A stretch of 64,000 nt of DNA from an uncultured Lachnospiraceae bacterium (GCA_947652735.1 CANTEG010000013.1:1-64000), one strand, 5' to 3'; positions 54,455 through 63,164 are shown, counted from the first letter of the stretch. Notes: generated from the sequence alone by a model not told the origin. A program made the numbers and translations.

Positions 54455-55582
54455 ATGAGTAGCTTTGGAGATATTTTAAAAAATCTGGCTATGCAGACAG
54501 GCTTCGCAAGTCTTACATGGAAGCACTACGTTATGATTTTAATCGCGTGTTTCTTTATGTATCTTGCAATAGTCAAGGGCTTTGAGCCGTTGCTATTAGT
54601 TCCTATTTCCTTTGGTATGTTTCTGGTTAACATGTTTCCGGGAATTATAGAGGAAGGCGGACTTTTGCATTATTTTTATTTATTGGATGAGTGGAGTATT
54701 TTACCGTCACTTATTTTCTTAGGTGTAGGAGCCATGACTGACTTCGGACCGCTGATTGCCAATCCAAGAAGCTTTATACTTGGAGCTGCGGCGCAGTTTG
54801 GTATATATTCTGCTTACTTTCTTGCGTTCCTTATGGGATTCAATGGAAAGGAAGCAGCAGCAATTTCAATCATAGGTGGTGCTGACGGACCTACATCAAT
54901 ATTCCTTGCCGGAAAGCTTGGCATGGGTGGTACACTGATGGGACCGATAGCAGTGGCTGCATACTCTTATATGGCACTTGTGCCTGTTATACAGCCGCCT
55001 ATTATGAAACTTCTCACAACAGAGAAGGAAAGAAAGATAAAGATGGGACAGCTTCGTCCGGTAACGAAACTTGAGAAAATTTTGTTCCCTATCATAGTTA
55101 CACTTGTAGTTGTTCTTATTCTTCCGACTACGGCACCGCTTGTCGGCATGCTTATGCTTGGAAATTTATTTAGGGAGTGTGGAGTTGTAAAACAGCTTAC
55201 AGAGACCGCTTCCAATGCCCTTATGTATATTGTAGTTATTTTACTTGGAACATCTGTTGGTGCTACAACAAGTGCGGAGGCATTCCTTCAGATGAGTACA
55301 CTTAAGATTGTTGCTTTGGGACTGATTGCATTTATGTTTGGTACTGCGGCGGGAGTCATATTTGGTAAGATAATGTGTAAGGTTACCAAGGGCAAGGTGA
55401 ATCCGCTTATAGGTTCAGCAGGAGTTTCAGCCGTTCCTATGGCAGCAAGAGTTTCACAGAAGGTTGGTGCAGAGGCAGACCCTACAAACTTCCTTCTTAT
55501 GAATGCTATGGGACCAAACGTTGCTGGAGTTATAGGTACAGCAGTTGCGGCAGGTACATTCCTTGCAATATTCGGTGTTTAA
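54455..55582 (+). CDS. Na+-transporting carboxybiotin decarboxylase subunit (OadB/MmdB/GcdB)
   Basis: 375 residues, about nine membrane helices. OadB decarboxylates carboxybiotin and exports Na+. The conserved cavity motif GGADGPTSIFLAGKLG (around residue 145) includes the essential Asp. The C-terminal region contains the second conserved segment GVSAVPMAARVSQKVGAEADP, NFLLMNAMGPNVAGVIG. CAGGAGG upstream. It makes the operon energy-conserving: the free energy of decarboxylation becomes a sodium gradient. Confidence 0.97.
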   Translation: MSSFGDILKNLAMQTGFASLTWKHYVMILIACFFMYLAIVKGFEPLLLVPISFGMFLVNMFPGIIEEGGLLHYFYLLDEWSILPSLIFLGVGAMTDFGPLIANPRSFILGAAAQFGIYSAYFLAFLMGFNGKEAAAISIIGGADGPTSIFLAGKLGMGGTLMGPIAVAAYSYMALVPVIQPPIMKLLTTEKERKIKMGQLRPVTKLEKILFPIIVTLVVVLILPTTAPLVGMLMLGNLFRECGVVKQLTETASNALMYIVVILLGTSVGATTSAEAFLQMSTLKIVALGLIAFMFGTAAGVIFGKIMCKVTKGKVNPLIGSAGVSAVPMAARVSQKVGAEADPTNFLLMNAMGPNVAGVIGTAVAAGTFLAIFGV

Positions 55583-55584
55583 AA

Positions 55585-55649
55585 TATCCTAAGGGGGACC
55601 GGCGAAGCCGGTGGATGCCTTAGGATACGGCTCCATGCGAAGCATGGAG
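55585..55649 (+). repeat. pair of GCGAAGC mini-hairpins between pump gene and OadA-like gene
   Basis: TATCCTAAGG (55585-55594) pairs with CCTTAGGATA (55618-55627) around ACCGGC-GAA-GCCGGT (55598-55612). Directly after comes CTCCATGC-GAA-GCATGGAG (55631-55649). Both loops contain GCGAAGC, known as an exceptionally stable DNA mini-hairpin. Without a T run it is no ordinary terminator; it may be an mRNA stabiliser or a REP-like DNA element. Confidence 0.75.
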
Positions 55650-55684
55650 TATAGTCAGTAAAATATTATTAGGAGGACATATAA

Positions 55685-57094
55685 ATGGCAGTAGAGAAAA
55701 AACCGGTAAAGATTACCGAAACCATATTACGTGATGCCCATCAGTCACTCATTGCTACGAGAATGACGACTGAGCAGATGCTTCCCATTGTAGACAAGAT
55801 GGATAAGGTTGGATACCATTCCGTTGAGTGCTGGGGTGGAGCAACCTTTGATGCATCACTTCGTTTCCTGAAGGAAGACCCATGGGAAAGATTAAGAAAG
55901 CTTAAGGACGGATTTAAAAATACAAAGCTTCAGATGCTTTTCAGAGGGCAGAACATACTCGGATACCGTCATTATGCAGATGATGTTGTTGAGTATTTTG
56001 TACAGAAGTCAATTGCAAACGGTATCGATATTATCCGTATATTTGACTGTTTAAATGATATCAGAAATCTCCAGACGGCAGTTAAGGCAGCTAATAAGGA
56101 AAAGGGACATGCACAGGTTGCCCTTTCCTATACGTTAGGTGAGGCATATACCCTTGACTACTGGAAGGATATGGCTAAGAAAATTGAGGATATGGGTGCA
56201 GACTCTATCTGTATTAAGGATATGGCAGGACTTTTGGTTCCGGCAGCAGCAACTGAGCTTGTTACGGCATTAAAGGAAAGTACAAAGCTTCCGATTCAGC
56301 TCCATACACACTATACATCAGGTGTTGCATCAATGACTTACATGAAAGCAGTTGAGGCAGGCTGTGATATTATTGATACAGCGATGTCACCGCTTTCCAT
56401 GGGTACAAGCCAGCCTGCAACCGAGGTTATGGCAAAGTCCTTTGAGGGCACGGAGTTTGACCCTAAATTTGACCAGAACCTGCTTGCAGAGATTGCAGAT
56501 TACTTTAAGCCGATGCGTGAAGAATGGCTTGCAAGCGGATTGCTGAATCCAAAGGTTATGGGAGTTAACATTAAGACACTTCTTTATCAGGTGCCTGGAG
56601 GTATGCTTTCAAACCTTGTATCACAGCTTAAGGAAATGAATGCTGAGGATAAGTTTGACGAGGTTCTTGAGGAGGTTCCAAGAGTCCGTAAGGATTACGG
56701 TGAGCCACCGCTTGTTACACCTTCAAGCCAGATAGTTGGAACACAGGCTGTGTTAAACGTAGTTACAGGTGAAAGATATAAGATGTGTACAAAGGAGTCA
56801 AAGGCTCTGGTAGGTGGTGAGTATGGTCAGACTGTACTTCCTATCTCAGAGGAGGTCCGTAAAAAGGTTATCGGAGATAAGGAGCCTATTACATGCAGAC
56901 CGGCAGACCTGATTGAAAATGAGCTTGATAAGCTTGAAAAAGAGATGGCGCAGTACAAGCAGCAGGATGAGGATGTGCTTACTTATGCATTATTCCCGCA
57001 GGTTGCAATTGATTTCTTCAAGTACAGGGAAGCACAGCAGACAAATATTGATGCGTCTGTGGCAAACACTGAAAATAAAACGTATCCGGTATAA
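55685..57094 (+). CDS. OadA / transcarboxylase 5S-type carboxyltransferase
   Basis: 469 residues. It carries the TIM-barrel HMGL-like domain (TETILRDAHQSLIATRMTT at residues 11-29, catalytic Asp in RDAHQS) and the metal site LHTHYTSG near residue 202, with the CIKDMAG lysine around residue 178. The C-terminal PYC/OADA domain follows (KVMGVNIKTLLYQVPGGMLSNL). No biotin domain is fused; the separate carrier serves it. This protein exchanges CO2 between oxaloacetate/pyruvate and biotin. Strong TTAGGAGG. It ends the operon and is followed by a terminator. Confidence 0.95.
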   Translation: MAVEKKPVKITETILRDAHQSLIATRMTTEQMLPIVDKMDKVGYHSVECWGGATFDASLRFLKEDPWERLRKLKDGFKNTKLQMLFRGQNILGYRHYADDVVEYFVQKSIANGIDIIRIFDCLNDIRNLQTAVKAANKEKGHAQVALSYTLGEAYTLDYWKDMAKKIEDMGADSICIKDMAGLLVPAAATELVTALKESTKLPIQLHTHYTSGVASMTYMKAVEAGCDIIDTAMSPLSMGTSQPATEVMAKSFEGTEFDPKFDQNLLAEIADYFKPMREEWLASGLLNPKVMGVNIKTLLYQVPGGMLSNLVSQLKEMNAEDKFDEVLEEVPRVRKDYGEPPLVTPSSQIVGTQAVLNVVTGERYKMCTKESKALVGGEYGQTVLPISEEVRKKVIGDKEPITCRPADLIENELDKLEKEMAQYKQQDEDVLTYALFPQVAIDFFKYREAQQTNIDASVANTENKTYPV

Positions 57095-57105
57095 CCCGGC
57101 AGATG

Positions 57106-57150
57106 ATGGGGCTGTCCACACAGCTTAGTGTGACAGCCCCATGTTTAATT
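57106..57150 (+). terminator. terminator of the decarboxylase operon
   Basis: ATGGGGCTGTC and GACAGCCCCAT (57106-57116, 57132-57142), with an inner CACA/TGTG helix, followed by GTTTAATTT. Confidence 0.85.
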
Positions 57151-57151
57151 T

Positions 57152-57261
57152 AATAGAAAACTTCGTTTCCTATTAGGCAGGATTAAAAAGCCTGCTAAGA
57201 TTCGCCCAAAGTGCCATAAAGATAGTGGAGAAATAAAAAGTGCCATAGGCACTTTGTTCTG
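57152..57261. repeat. intergenic multi-hairpin repeat, copy 4
   Basis: Hairpins AATAGAAAAC-TTC-GTTTCCTATT, GGCAGG...CCTGC (57176-57195) and AGTGCC-ATA-GGCACT near 57239-57253, ending TTTGTTCT. An extra AGTGCC at 57210-57215 suggests an internal duplication or insertion. It abuts the next gene, whose ATG lies 10 bases beyond. Confidence 0.75.
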
Positions 57262-57270
57262 TGGATAATT

Positions 57271-58533
57271 ATGAGAGAATATAATCAATATGATGTAATA
57301 ATAATAGGGTGCGGTGCTGCCGGTATGATGGCAGGAATTACGCTGGCAGAAAAGGGAAAAAAGGTCGTCATTCTTGAAAAAAATGATAAGCCAGGCAAAA
57401 AGCTTTTTATTACGGGAAAAGGAAGATGCAATCTGACCAACAACTGTGATGATGAACAGCTTTTTGCCAATATTGTGACGAATCCGAAATTTATGTACAG
57501 TGCCATAAGTAATTTTAACAGCAAAGATACAATAGATTTATTTCAAGAATTTGGACTAAAACTTAAAACAGAGAGAGGTGGCAGGGTTTTTCCTGCATCA
57601 GACCATTCTTCGGATGTAATCAGTGTGCTTACCACGAAGCTAAAAAGGCTGAATGTCGATATCCTGTACAACAATGAGGTTTGCGGTGTTCTGGTGGAAG
57701 AAGGCGACCTTTGCAGATGTGTAAAAGGCATTATGGTAAAAGAAAATGGAAAAATCTTTGATGTTTCCTGCGAAAATGTTGTTGTGGCAACGGGAGGTCT
57801 GGGATATCCATTAACAGGTTCTACAGGTGACGGTATTCAGTGGGCAAGGGAGCTTGGACTGTCCGTATCCGAGCCGAAGCCTGCACTTGTGCCTCTTGAG
57901 GTATCGGGAATTAACTGCGAGGAACTGATGGGACTTTCCCTTAAAAATGTTGAGGTGTCATTTCAAACGACTGTAAAAGGGAAAGAAAAAGTGGTTTACA
58001 AGGCATTCGGTGAGATGCTGTTTACACATTTTGGTGTGAGTGGGCCTGTAATTTTATCAGCCTCCTCTTATTTACACAAATATGACGGAGAAAAAACAGA
58101 GCTTTTTATCGATTTAAAGCCTGCACTGACTGAAAAACAACTTGATGACAGGGTAGTCAGGGATTTTGCTGAAAACATAAACAAGCAATTTCGAAATGCT
58201 CTAGATTCATTACTTCCAAGGAAGTTGATTCCCGTGATTATAGAACGGTCAAACATCAATCCGTACAAAAGGGTGAATGAGGTAACAAGGCAGGAAAGAG
58301 AACAGCTTATTACATGTATAAAAAAATTTAATCTGACAGTAACGGGATACAGAGGCTTTGATGAGGCAATTATAACACAGGGGGGGCTTAATGTTAAGGA
58401 ACTGAATCCAAGAAGCATGGAGGTTAAATCAATAAAAGGGCTTAGATATATCGGAGAGGTTGTAGACTGTGATGCACTTACAGGCGGTTATAACTTGCAG
58501 CTTGCGTGGAGTATGGCAAGACTTTTAAAATAG
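57271..58533 (+). CDS. BaiN/HI0933-type FAD-dependent oxidoreductase
   Basis: 420 residues, cytoplasmic. The FAD-binding Rossmann motif VIIIGCGAAGMMAGITLAE at residues 8-26 is followed by the family block EKNDKPGKKLFITGKGRCNLTN. VVATGGLGYPLTGSTGDG and the C-terminal AIITQGGLNVKELNPRSMEVK, LRYIGEVVDCDALTGGYNLQ complete the pattern. The family includes BaiN, a bile-acid oxidoreductase in some gut clostridia, but most members have no known substrate. There is no clear ribosome site; the leader is occupied by a repeat element, so translation may be inefficient. Confidence 0.9.
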   Translation: MREYNQYDVIIIGCGAAGMMAGITLAEKGKKVVILEKNDKPGKKLFITGKGRCNLTNNCDDEQLFANIVTNPKFMYSAISNFNSKDTIDLFQEFGLKLKTERGGRVFPASDHSSDVISVLTTKLKRLNVDILYNNEVCGVLVEEGDLCRCVKGIMVKENGKIFDVSCENVVVATGGLGYPLTGSTGDGIQWARELGLSVSEPKPALVPLEVSGINCEELMGLSLKNVEVSFQTTVKGKEKVVYKAFGEMLFTHFGVSGPVILSASSYLHKYDGEKTELFIDLKPALTEKQLDDRVVRDFAENINKQFRNALDSLLPRKLIPVIIERSNINPYKRVNEVTRQEREQLITCIKKFNLTVTGYRGFDEAIITQGGLNVKELNPRSMEVKSIKGLRYIGEVVDCDALTGGYNLQLAWSMARLLK

Positions 58534-58538
58534 TTAGA

Positions 58539-58581
58539 GATGAGCAAAACTACATTTTAAAAATAGCGAGTTTTGCTCATC
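58539..58581. repeat. inverted repeat before cmk
   Basis: GATGAGCAAAACT (58539-58551) and AGTTTTGCTCATC (58569-58581), a perfect 13-bp stem with a 17-base loop and no T run. It lies six bases after the flavoprotein stop codon; possible processing site or factor-dependent terminator. Confidence 0.5.
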
Positions 58582-58609
58582 CCTAAAATTGATAATTAGG
58601 GAGGAAATT

Positions 58610-59260
58610 ATGAATATTGCGATAGACGGACCAGCGGGCGCCGGAAAAAGTACCATTGCGAAGGCAGTGGCAAAGGAACTTGGATATATATATGTGGATA
58701 CGGGAGCCATGTATCGGGCAATAGCATTATATATAATTGAAAATAATATTGATGTGGAAGATGAAGAACGTGTATCCCAAGCGTGCAATGAAATAGATGT
58801 TCAGATTAAATATGAGGACGGCATGCAGCAGGTGTATTTAAACGGACGAAATGTTCAGTCGGAAATAAGAAAAGAGGCAGTGGGAAATATGGCAAGCACT
58901 GCAGCGGCAAAGAAACCGGTCAGGGATAAGCTTCTTTTACTGCAAAGAAATATTGCCGAGAGAAATGATGTGGTTATGGATGGAAGGGATATCGGTACAT
59001 TTGTACTTCCTGATGCAGAATATAAATATTATCTCACGGCTTCTGTAAAAACAAGGGCAATGAGACGATATAATGAATTGAAAGCGAAAGGTGAGACGCC
59101 TGACATAGCCAAGATAGAGGAAGATATAGAGAAAAGAGACTATCAGGATATGAATCGGGAAATTGCACCGCTGAAACAGGCAGAGGATGCAATCTATGTT
59201 GACAGCTCAGATATGACGATTGAACAGGTTGTAAGTCTTATGTGCAATAAAGTGAAATAA
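58610..59260 (+). CDS. cmk: cytidylate kinase
   Basis: 216 residues. Cmk phosphorylates CMP and dCMP. P-loop GPAGAGKST at about residues 7-15, then YVDTGAMYRAIALY and the lid and core segments VVMDGRDIGTFVLPDA and YLTASVKTRAMRRYNEL. The ATG at 58610 has GGGAGG; the longer frame from 58589 lacks one. cmk-ispH-rpsA is a conserved clostridial neighbourhood. Confidence 0.97.
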   Translation: MNIAIDGPAGAGKSTIAKAVAKELGYIYVDTGAMYRAIALYIIENNIDVEDEERVSQACNEIDVQIKYEDGMQQVYLNGRNVQSEIRKEAVGNMASTAAAKKPVRDKLLLLQRNIAERNDVVMDGRDIGTFVLPDAEYKYYLTASVKTRAMRRYNELKAKGETPDIAKIEEDIEKRDYQDMNREIAPLKQAEDAIYVDSSDMTIEQVVSLMCNKVK

Positions 59261-59282
59261 AACAGAAAAGAGAAGCTGGTTT

Positions 59283-61235
59283 ATGAGAGAAGTTTTCCTT
59301 GCCGAAACGGCAGGATTTTGTTTTGGGGTAAAGCGGGCTGTAGATACGGTTTACAATGAAATTTCAAACCCCGGAAATGAAAAAGTGTATACCTATGGCC
59401 CCATAATACACAACGAGGAAGTTGTGGGCGACCTAAAGTCGAAAGGCGTTACTATTTTGGATGAGGATATCTTTGAACATGTAGAAGACGGCAGCTTATC
59501 GGGGAAAGTCATTATACGGTCTCATGGTGTGGGGCGTGCCATATACGATAAGCTTAATCAGTCAGGACTTACGGTTATAGATGCAACATGTCCTTTTGTA
59601 AAAAAAATTCATAAAATTGTAGATGAGGAAAGTGCAAAGGGAAACCGTATCGTTATAGTTGGCGATAAGCATCACCCGGAGGTTCAGGGTATCATAGGCT
59701 GGTGTAATACGGAGCCGATTGTGACAGATTCCGTGGAAGATGCGTCGAAAATTGACGAAATTACGGAAAAAAATGTGATTTTAGTTGCGCAAACTACATT
59801 TAATAGCATTAAATTTAAAGAATTAGTTGAATTTTTTCGAAAAAAATATTATAATGTTTGTGTTTATAATACCATTTGCAATGCTACGCATGATAGACAG
59901 GCAGAAGCACGGGAACTTGCAGCCCAGGTTGATGCCATGATAGTCATTGGTGGTATGAAAAGCTCTAATACACAAAAGCTGTATGATATGAGCAAAAAAG
60001 AATGCAAAAATACTTACTATATTCAGACACTCGTTGACTTGGATTTAACTGTTATAGAATCCGCTAAGAGGGTAGGTATTACGGCTGGGGCATCTACCCC
60101 AAAAAACATTATTAAGGAGGTTTATGACAGTATGTCAGAATTAAGCTTTGAGGAACTGCTCAAGCAGTCAGAAGAAAACCAAACAAAAATAAAACCGGGT
60201 AGTGTGGTGGAAGGAAAGATAATAGACGTTAAGCCTGATGAAATCGTTGTTGATATTCAGTACAAGGCAGACGGTATTATTACCAAAAATGAATATTCAA
60301 ATACGCCTAACCTCGACCTGACAACGGTTGCCAAAGTAGGAGATCCGATTAAGGTTAAAGTAGTAAAGACGAATGATGGAGAAGGACAGGTTCTGCTTTC
60401 CTATAAGAGGGTAGCGGCTGAGAAATCATATGCCATGCTTGAGGAGGCATTTGAAAATGAAACAGTTTTGAAAGCTAAGGTTACACAGGTCGTTGAAGGC
60501 GGTGTAAGCGTGTCGGTTGAGGAGTGCAAGGTATTTATACCTGCGAGCCTTGTTTCAGATGTATATGAGAAAAACTTAAGCAAGTTTATGGATCAGGAGA
60601 TTGAGTTTGTCATTACTGAATTCAATCCTAAGAAGAGAAGAATTATAGGAAATAGAAAGAAACTTATCGTAGCTGCTAAGGCCGAAGCTGCAAAGAAGCT
60701 TTTTGATTCAATCAATGTTGGTGATGTTGTAGAAGGAACAGTTAAAAATGTCACATCATTTGGTGCATTTATTGATTTAGGCGGAGCAGATGGTCTTCTC
60801 CATATTTCAGAGATGTCATGGGGAAGAATTGATGACCCTAAGAGTATTCTTAAGGTTGGCGATAAGGTTAAAACATTTATTAAGGATATCAATGGCGAGA
60901 AAATAGCATTAAGCTTAAAATTCGAGGATGCGAATCCTTGGGTTAAGGCAGGAGAGAAATATACTGTAGGAAGTGAAGTTACAGGAAAGGTAGCTCGAAT
61001 GACTGCATTTGGTGCATTTATTGAACTTGAGCCAGGCGTTGATGCACTTTTGCATGTTTCCCAGATTTCAAATGAGCATGTTGAAAAGCCTGAGGATGTA
61101 TTTAAGATTGGTCAGGAGATTACTGCAAAGGTTGTAGATTTCAAGCAGGAAGACAAGAAAATCAGTCTCAGCATAAAGGCAATGCTTAAGCCTGAAGAAG
61201 ATGTTAAGGAATCAGAGGAAACAGTGGAGGAATAA
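59283..61235 (+). CDS. bifunctional IspH (HMBPP reductase) / ribosomal protein S1 fusion
   Basis: 650 residues. Residues about 1-285 are IspH, the last enzyme of the MEP isoprenoid route, which holds a [4Fe-4S] cluster; its three cysteines are Cys13 (AGFCFGVKRAV), Cys103 (DATCPFV) and Cys199 (TICNATHDRQ). Residues about 300-635 hold four S1 RNA-binding repeats, two with the classic FGAFIDLGGADGLLHIS/FGAFIELEPGVDALLHVS pattern. The fusion is known from many clostridia. No start codon or stop interrupts the junction. Neighbouring cmk supports the housekeeping context. Confidence 0.97.
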   Translation: MREVFLAETAGFCFGVKRAVDTVYNEISNPGNEKVYTYGPIIHNEEVVGDLKSKGVTILDEDIFEHVEDGSLSGKVIIRSHGVGRAIYDKLNQSGLTVIDATCPFVKKIHKIVDEESAKGNRIVIVGDKHHPEVQGIIGWCNTEPIVTDSVEDASKIDEITEKNVILVAQTTFNSIKFKELVEFFRKKYYNVCVYNTICNATHDRQAEARELAAQVDAMIVIGGMKSSNTQKLYDMSKKECKNTYYIQTLVDLDLTVIESAKRVGITAGASTPKNIIKEVYDSMSELSFEELLKQSEENQTKIKPGSVVEGKIIDVKPDEIVVDIQYKADGIITKNEYSNTPNLDLTTVAKVGDPIKVKVVKTNDGEGQVLLSYKRVAAEKSYAMLEEAFENETVLKAKVTQVVEGGVSVSVEECKVFIPASLVSDVYEKNLSKFMDQEIEFVITEFNPKKRRIIGNRKKLIVAAKAEAAKKLFDSINVGDVVEGTVKNVTSFGAFIDLGGADGLLHISEMSWGRIDDPKSILKVGDKVKTFIKDINGEKIALSLKFEDANPWVKAGEKYTVGSEVTGKVARMTAFGAFIELEPGVDALLHVSQISNEHVEKPEDVFKIGQEITAKVVDFKQEDKKISLSIKAMLKPEEDVKESEETVEE

Positions 61236-61241
61236 TTTAAT

Positions 61242-62021
61242 ATGGCATATGGGTACGAAGAATTCAAAAAGGATGTGTATAAGCTTACAAACATCAATTT
61301 GGATATGTACAAGGAACGCCAGATGAAAAGAAGAATAGAATCCCTGATTGACAGAAAGGGTTTCCAAGGCTTCGATGATTTTTTCAAAGGTATGAAACAG
61401 GACAAAGCTCTGCTTCGTACCTTTGTTAGTTATCTCACAATAAATGTATCACAATTTTACCGTAATCCGGGACAATGGGAAACTTTCGAAAAGGAAATGA
61501 TACCATACCTGAAAAAAAGCTACGGTGATAAGATAACCATCTGGAGTGCGGCATGCTCAACAGGGGATGAGCCGTACACATTGGCAATGATTATGTCAAA
61601 GTACATACCGACGAACAAGATAAAGATTATAGCGACTGACATTGATGAGGATGTTATTGCCTTTGCAAAAGAAGGCATTTATACGGAAAAGAGTCTTGTT
61701 GATTTGCCTGAAGAATATAAGAAAAAATATTTTAAAAAGGTTGATAATTTTCACAGTCAGATATCTGACGAAATAAAATCCTGCGTAACATTCAAGAAGC
61801 ATAATTTGCTTGAGGATGCATACTTTAAGGATGTAAGCATGATTGTGTGCAGAAATGTTGTTATTTATTTTACGGAGGATGCAAAGGATGATGTGTACCG
61901 TAAGTTTCATGGTGCATTGTCCAAGGACGGATTGTTATTTATCGGTAATACGGAACAGATTTTGCATGCGAAGGAAATGGGATTCCAGGCTGTTAAAACA
62001 TTCTTTTACAAAAAAATATAA
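61242..62021 (+). CDS. cheR: CheR-type chemotaxis protein methyltransferase
   Basis: 259 residues. CheR methylates glutamates of chemoreceptors with SAM. An all-helical N-terminal domain (about 1-75) precedes the SAM domain with WSAACSTGDEPYTLAM (about 95-110), IIATDIDEDVIAFAKEGIY and VCRNVVIYF. No other chemotaxis gene is adjacent. It begins 6 bases after the ispH-rpsA stop codon with GGAGGAAT, so it may be co-transcribed with this translation and isoprenoid gene. It suggests a chemotactic, perhaps flagellated, organism. Confidence 0.94.
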   Translation: MAYGYEEFKKDVYKLTNINLDMYKERQMKRRIESLIDRKGFQGFDDFFKGMKQDKALLRTFVSYLTINVSQFYRNPGQWETFEKEMIPYLKKSYGDKITIWSAACSTGDEPYTLAMIMSKYIPTNKIKIIATDIDEDVIAFAKEGIYTEKSLVDLPEEYKKKYFKKVDNFHSQISDEIKSCVTFKKHNLLEDAYFKDVSMIVCRNVVIYFTEDAKDDVYRKFHGALSKDGLLFIGNTEQILHAKEMGFQAVKTFFYKKI

Positions 62022-62029
62022 GGTATGGC

Positions 62030-62058
62030 TTGATTTATTTTGCTTGGTATGATATAGT
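62030..62058 (+). promoter_or_regulatory. promoter of rplS
   Basis: TTGATT (62030-62035), 17-base spacer, extended -10 TGATATAGT (TATAGT at 62053-62058), giving a leader of about 75 bases. Confidence 0.75.
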
Positions 62059-62138
62059 ATCCTAGTTGTGAAAAAAGGGATGGTCCTCTGTATCTTGTAT
62101 GATATAAGAACGTCTAAATTATTTAGGAGGTCACACAA

Positions 62139-62489
62139 ATGAACACAAACGAAATTATCAAGAACATTGAGGCTGCCCAGATTAAGGAAGTAACAGAGTT
62201 TAATGTTGGCGATACAATTAAGGTATACGCTAAGATTAAAGAGGGCGAGAGAGAAAGAGTACAGGCTTTTGAGGGAACTGTTCTTAAGAAGCAGGGCGGA
62301 AGCTGTAGAGAGACATTCACTGTAAGAAAGAATTCCAACGGTGTAGGCGTTGAGAAAACATGGCCGCTTCATTCACCAACAATCGAGAAGATAGAGGTTA
62401 TCAGAAGAGGTAAGGTAAGACGTGCTAAGCTTAACTACTTACGTGACAGGGTAGGTAAGAAGGCTAAGGTAAAAGAGCTTGTAAAATAA
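62139..62489 (+). CDS. rplS: 50S ribosomal protein L19
   Basis: 116 residues. L19 sits at the subunit interface. Typical segments [34 protein letters not shown]-type and the C-terminal [32 protein letters not shown] precedes the ATG. It has its own promoter and terminator and is followed by lepB and rbgA, the usual Firmicutes order. Confidence 0.99.
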   Translation: MNTNEIIKNIEAAQIKEVTEFNVGDTIKVYAKIKEGERERVQAFEGTVLKKQGGSCRETFTVRKNSNGVGVEKTWPLHSPTIEKIEVIRRGKVRRAKLNYLRDRVGKKAKVKELVK

Positions 62490-62497
62490 CGAATAGG

Positions 62498-62530
62498 ATG
62501 ACTGGAGATAAAAGCTCCAGTCATTTTTAA
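62498..62530 (+). terminator. terminator of rplS
   Basis: ATGACTGGAG-ATAAAAG-CTCCAGTCAT, 10-bp perfect stem, then TTTT. Confidence 0.92.
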
Positions 62531-62561
62531 AATAACAGAAAATTTTAGCGGGTGACATGAT

Positions 62562-63164
62562 ATGAAACGTACAACAAATATGCTTGAAATAAAAATAAAA
62601 GATAAGTCAGTGAAAAAGCCTGTTAAAAAAACAAAACACAGAATTTTCAAGGGCATTTTTAACTGGATTATTCTTGTTTTAGTTGCCATAGTAACCGGAT
62701 ACGCTTTTGTTATGTTCGGATTTCAAACAATTAATGTTGTAGGACCGTCAATGAATGATACATTGAAGGACGGACAGGTTGTTGTTGTAAATAAGCTAAG
62801 CTATAAATTTGGAAGTGTGGAACGATACGATATTGTTGCGTTCTCCTTAGTTGAAAATGATGATTACTATGACATAAAAAGGGTGATAGGAATGCCGGGG
62901 GAGACTGTATCAATTGCTGATGGTGTTTTGTATATTGACGGACAGCCTCTTGGAACAAGTGTTGTTTCAGGTAGTATATTGACGGAGGGCATTGCCAAAA
63001 AGGGTGTAACCCTCGGTGATAATGAATATTTTTTACTAGGAGATAATGTGAACAACAGTGAGGATTCAAGATATACAAACATAGGAAACGTAAGTAGTGC
63101 GGAAATACTTGGCAAGGTTATATATACTTGGAGCCCAAAGGAAAGCAGAGGAAAAATAAAATGA
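62562..63164 (+). CDS. lepB: signal peptidase I
   Basis: 200 residues. It cleaves secretory signal peptides outside the membrane. A basic N terminus is followed by one helix (about 30-52). The catalytic Ser63 in VVGPSMNDTL and Lys106 in DIKRVIGMPGE are present, as is GDNVNNSEDSR. The ribosome site (GCGGGTGA) is weak. Its TGA overlaps the start of rbgA (ATGA), so the two are translationally coupled. Confidence 0.97.
   Translation: MKRTTNMLEIKIKDKSVKKPVKKTKHRIFKGIFNWIILVLVAIVTGYAFVMFGFQTINVVGPSMNDTLKDGQVVVVNKLSYKFGSVERYDIVAFSLVENDDYYDIKRVIGMPGETVSIADGVLYIDGQPLGTSVVSGSILTEGIAKKGVTLGDNEYFLLGDNVNNSEDSRYTNIGNVSSAEILGKVIYTWSPKESRGKIK

Noticed and set aside
62059-62138. L19 leader RNA before rplS
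   Set aside because: The leader is about 75 bases long but I could not find a convincing conserved hairpin set in it.
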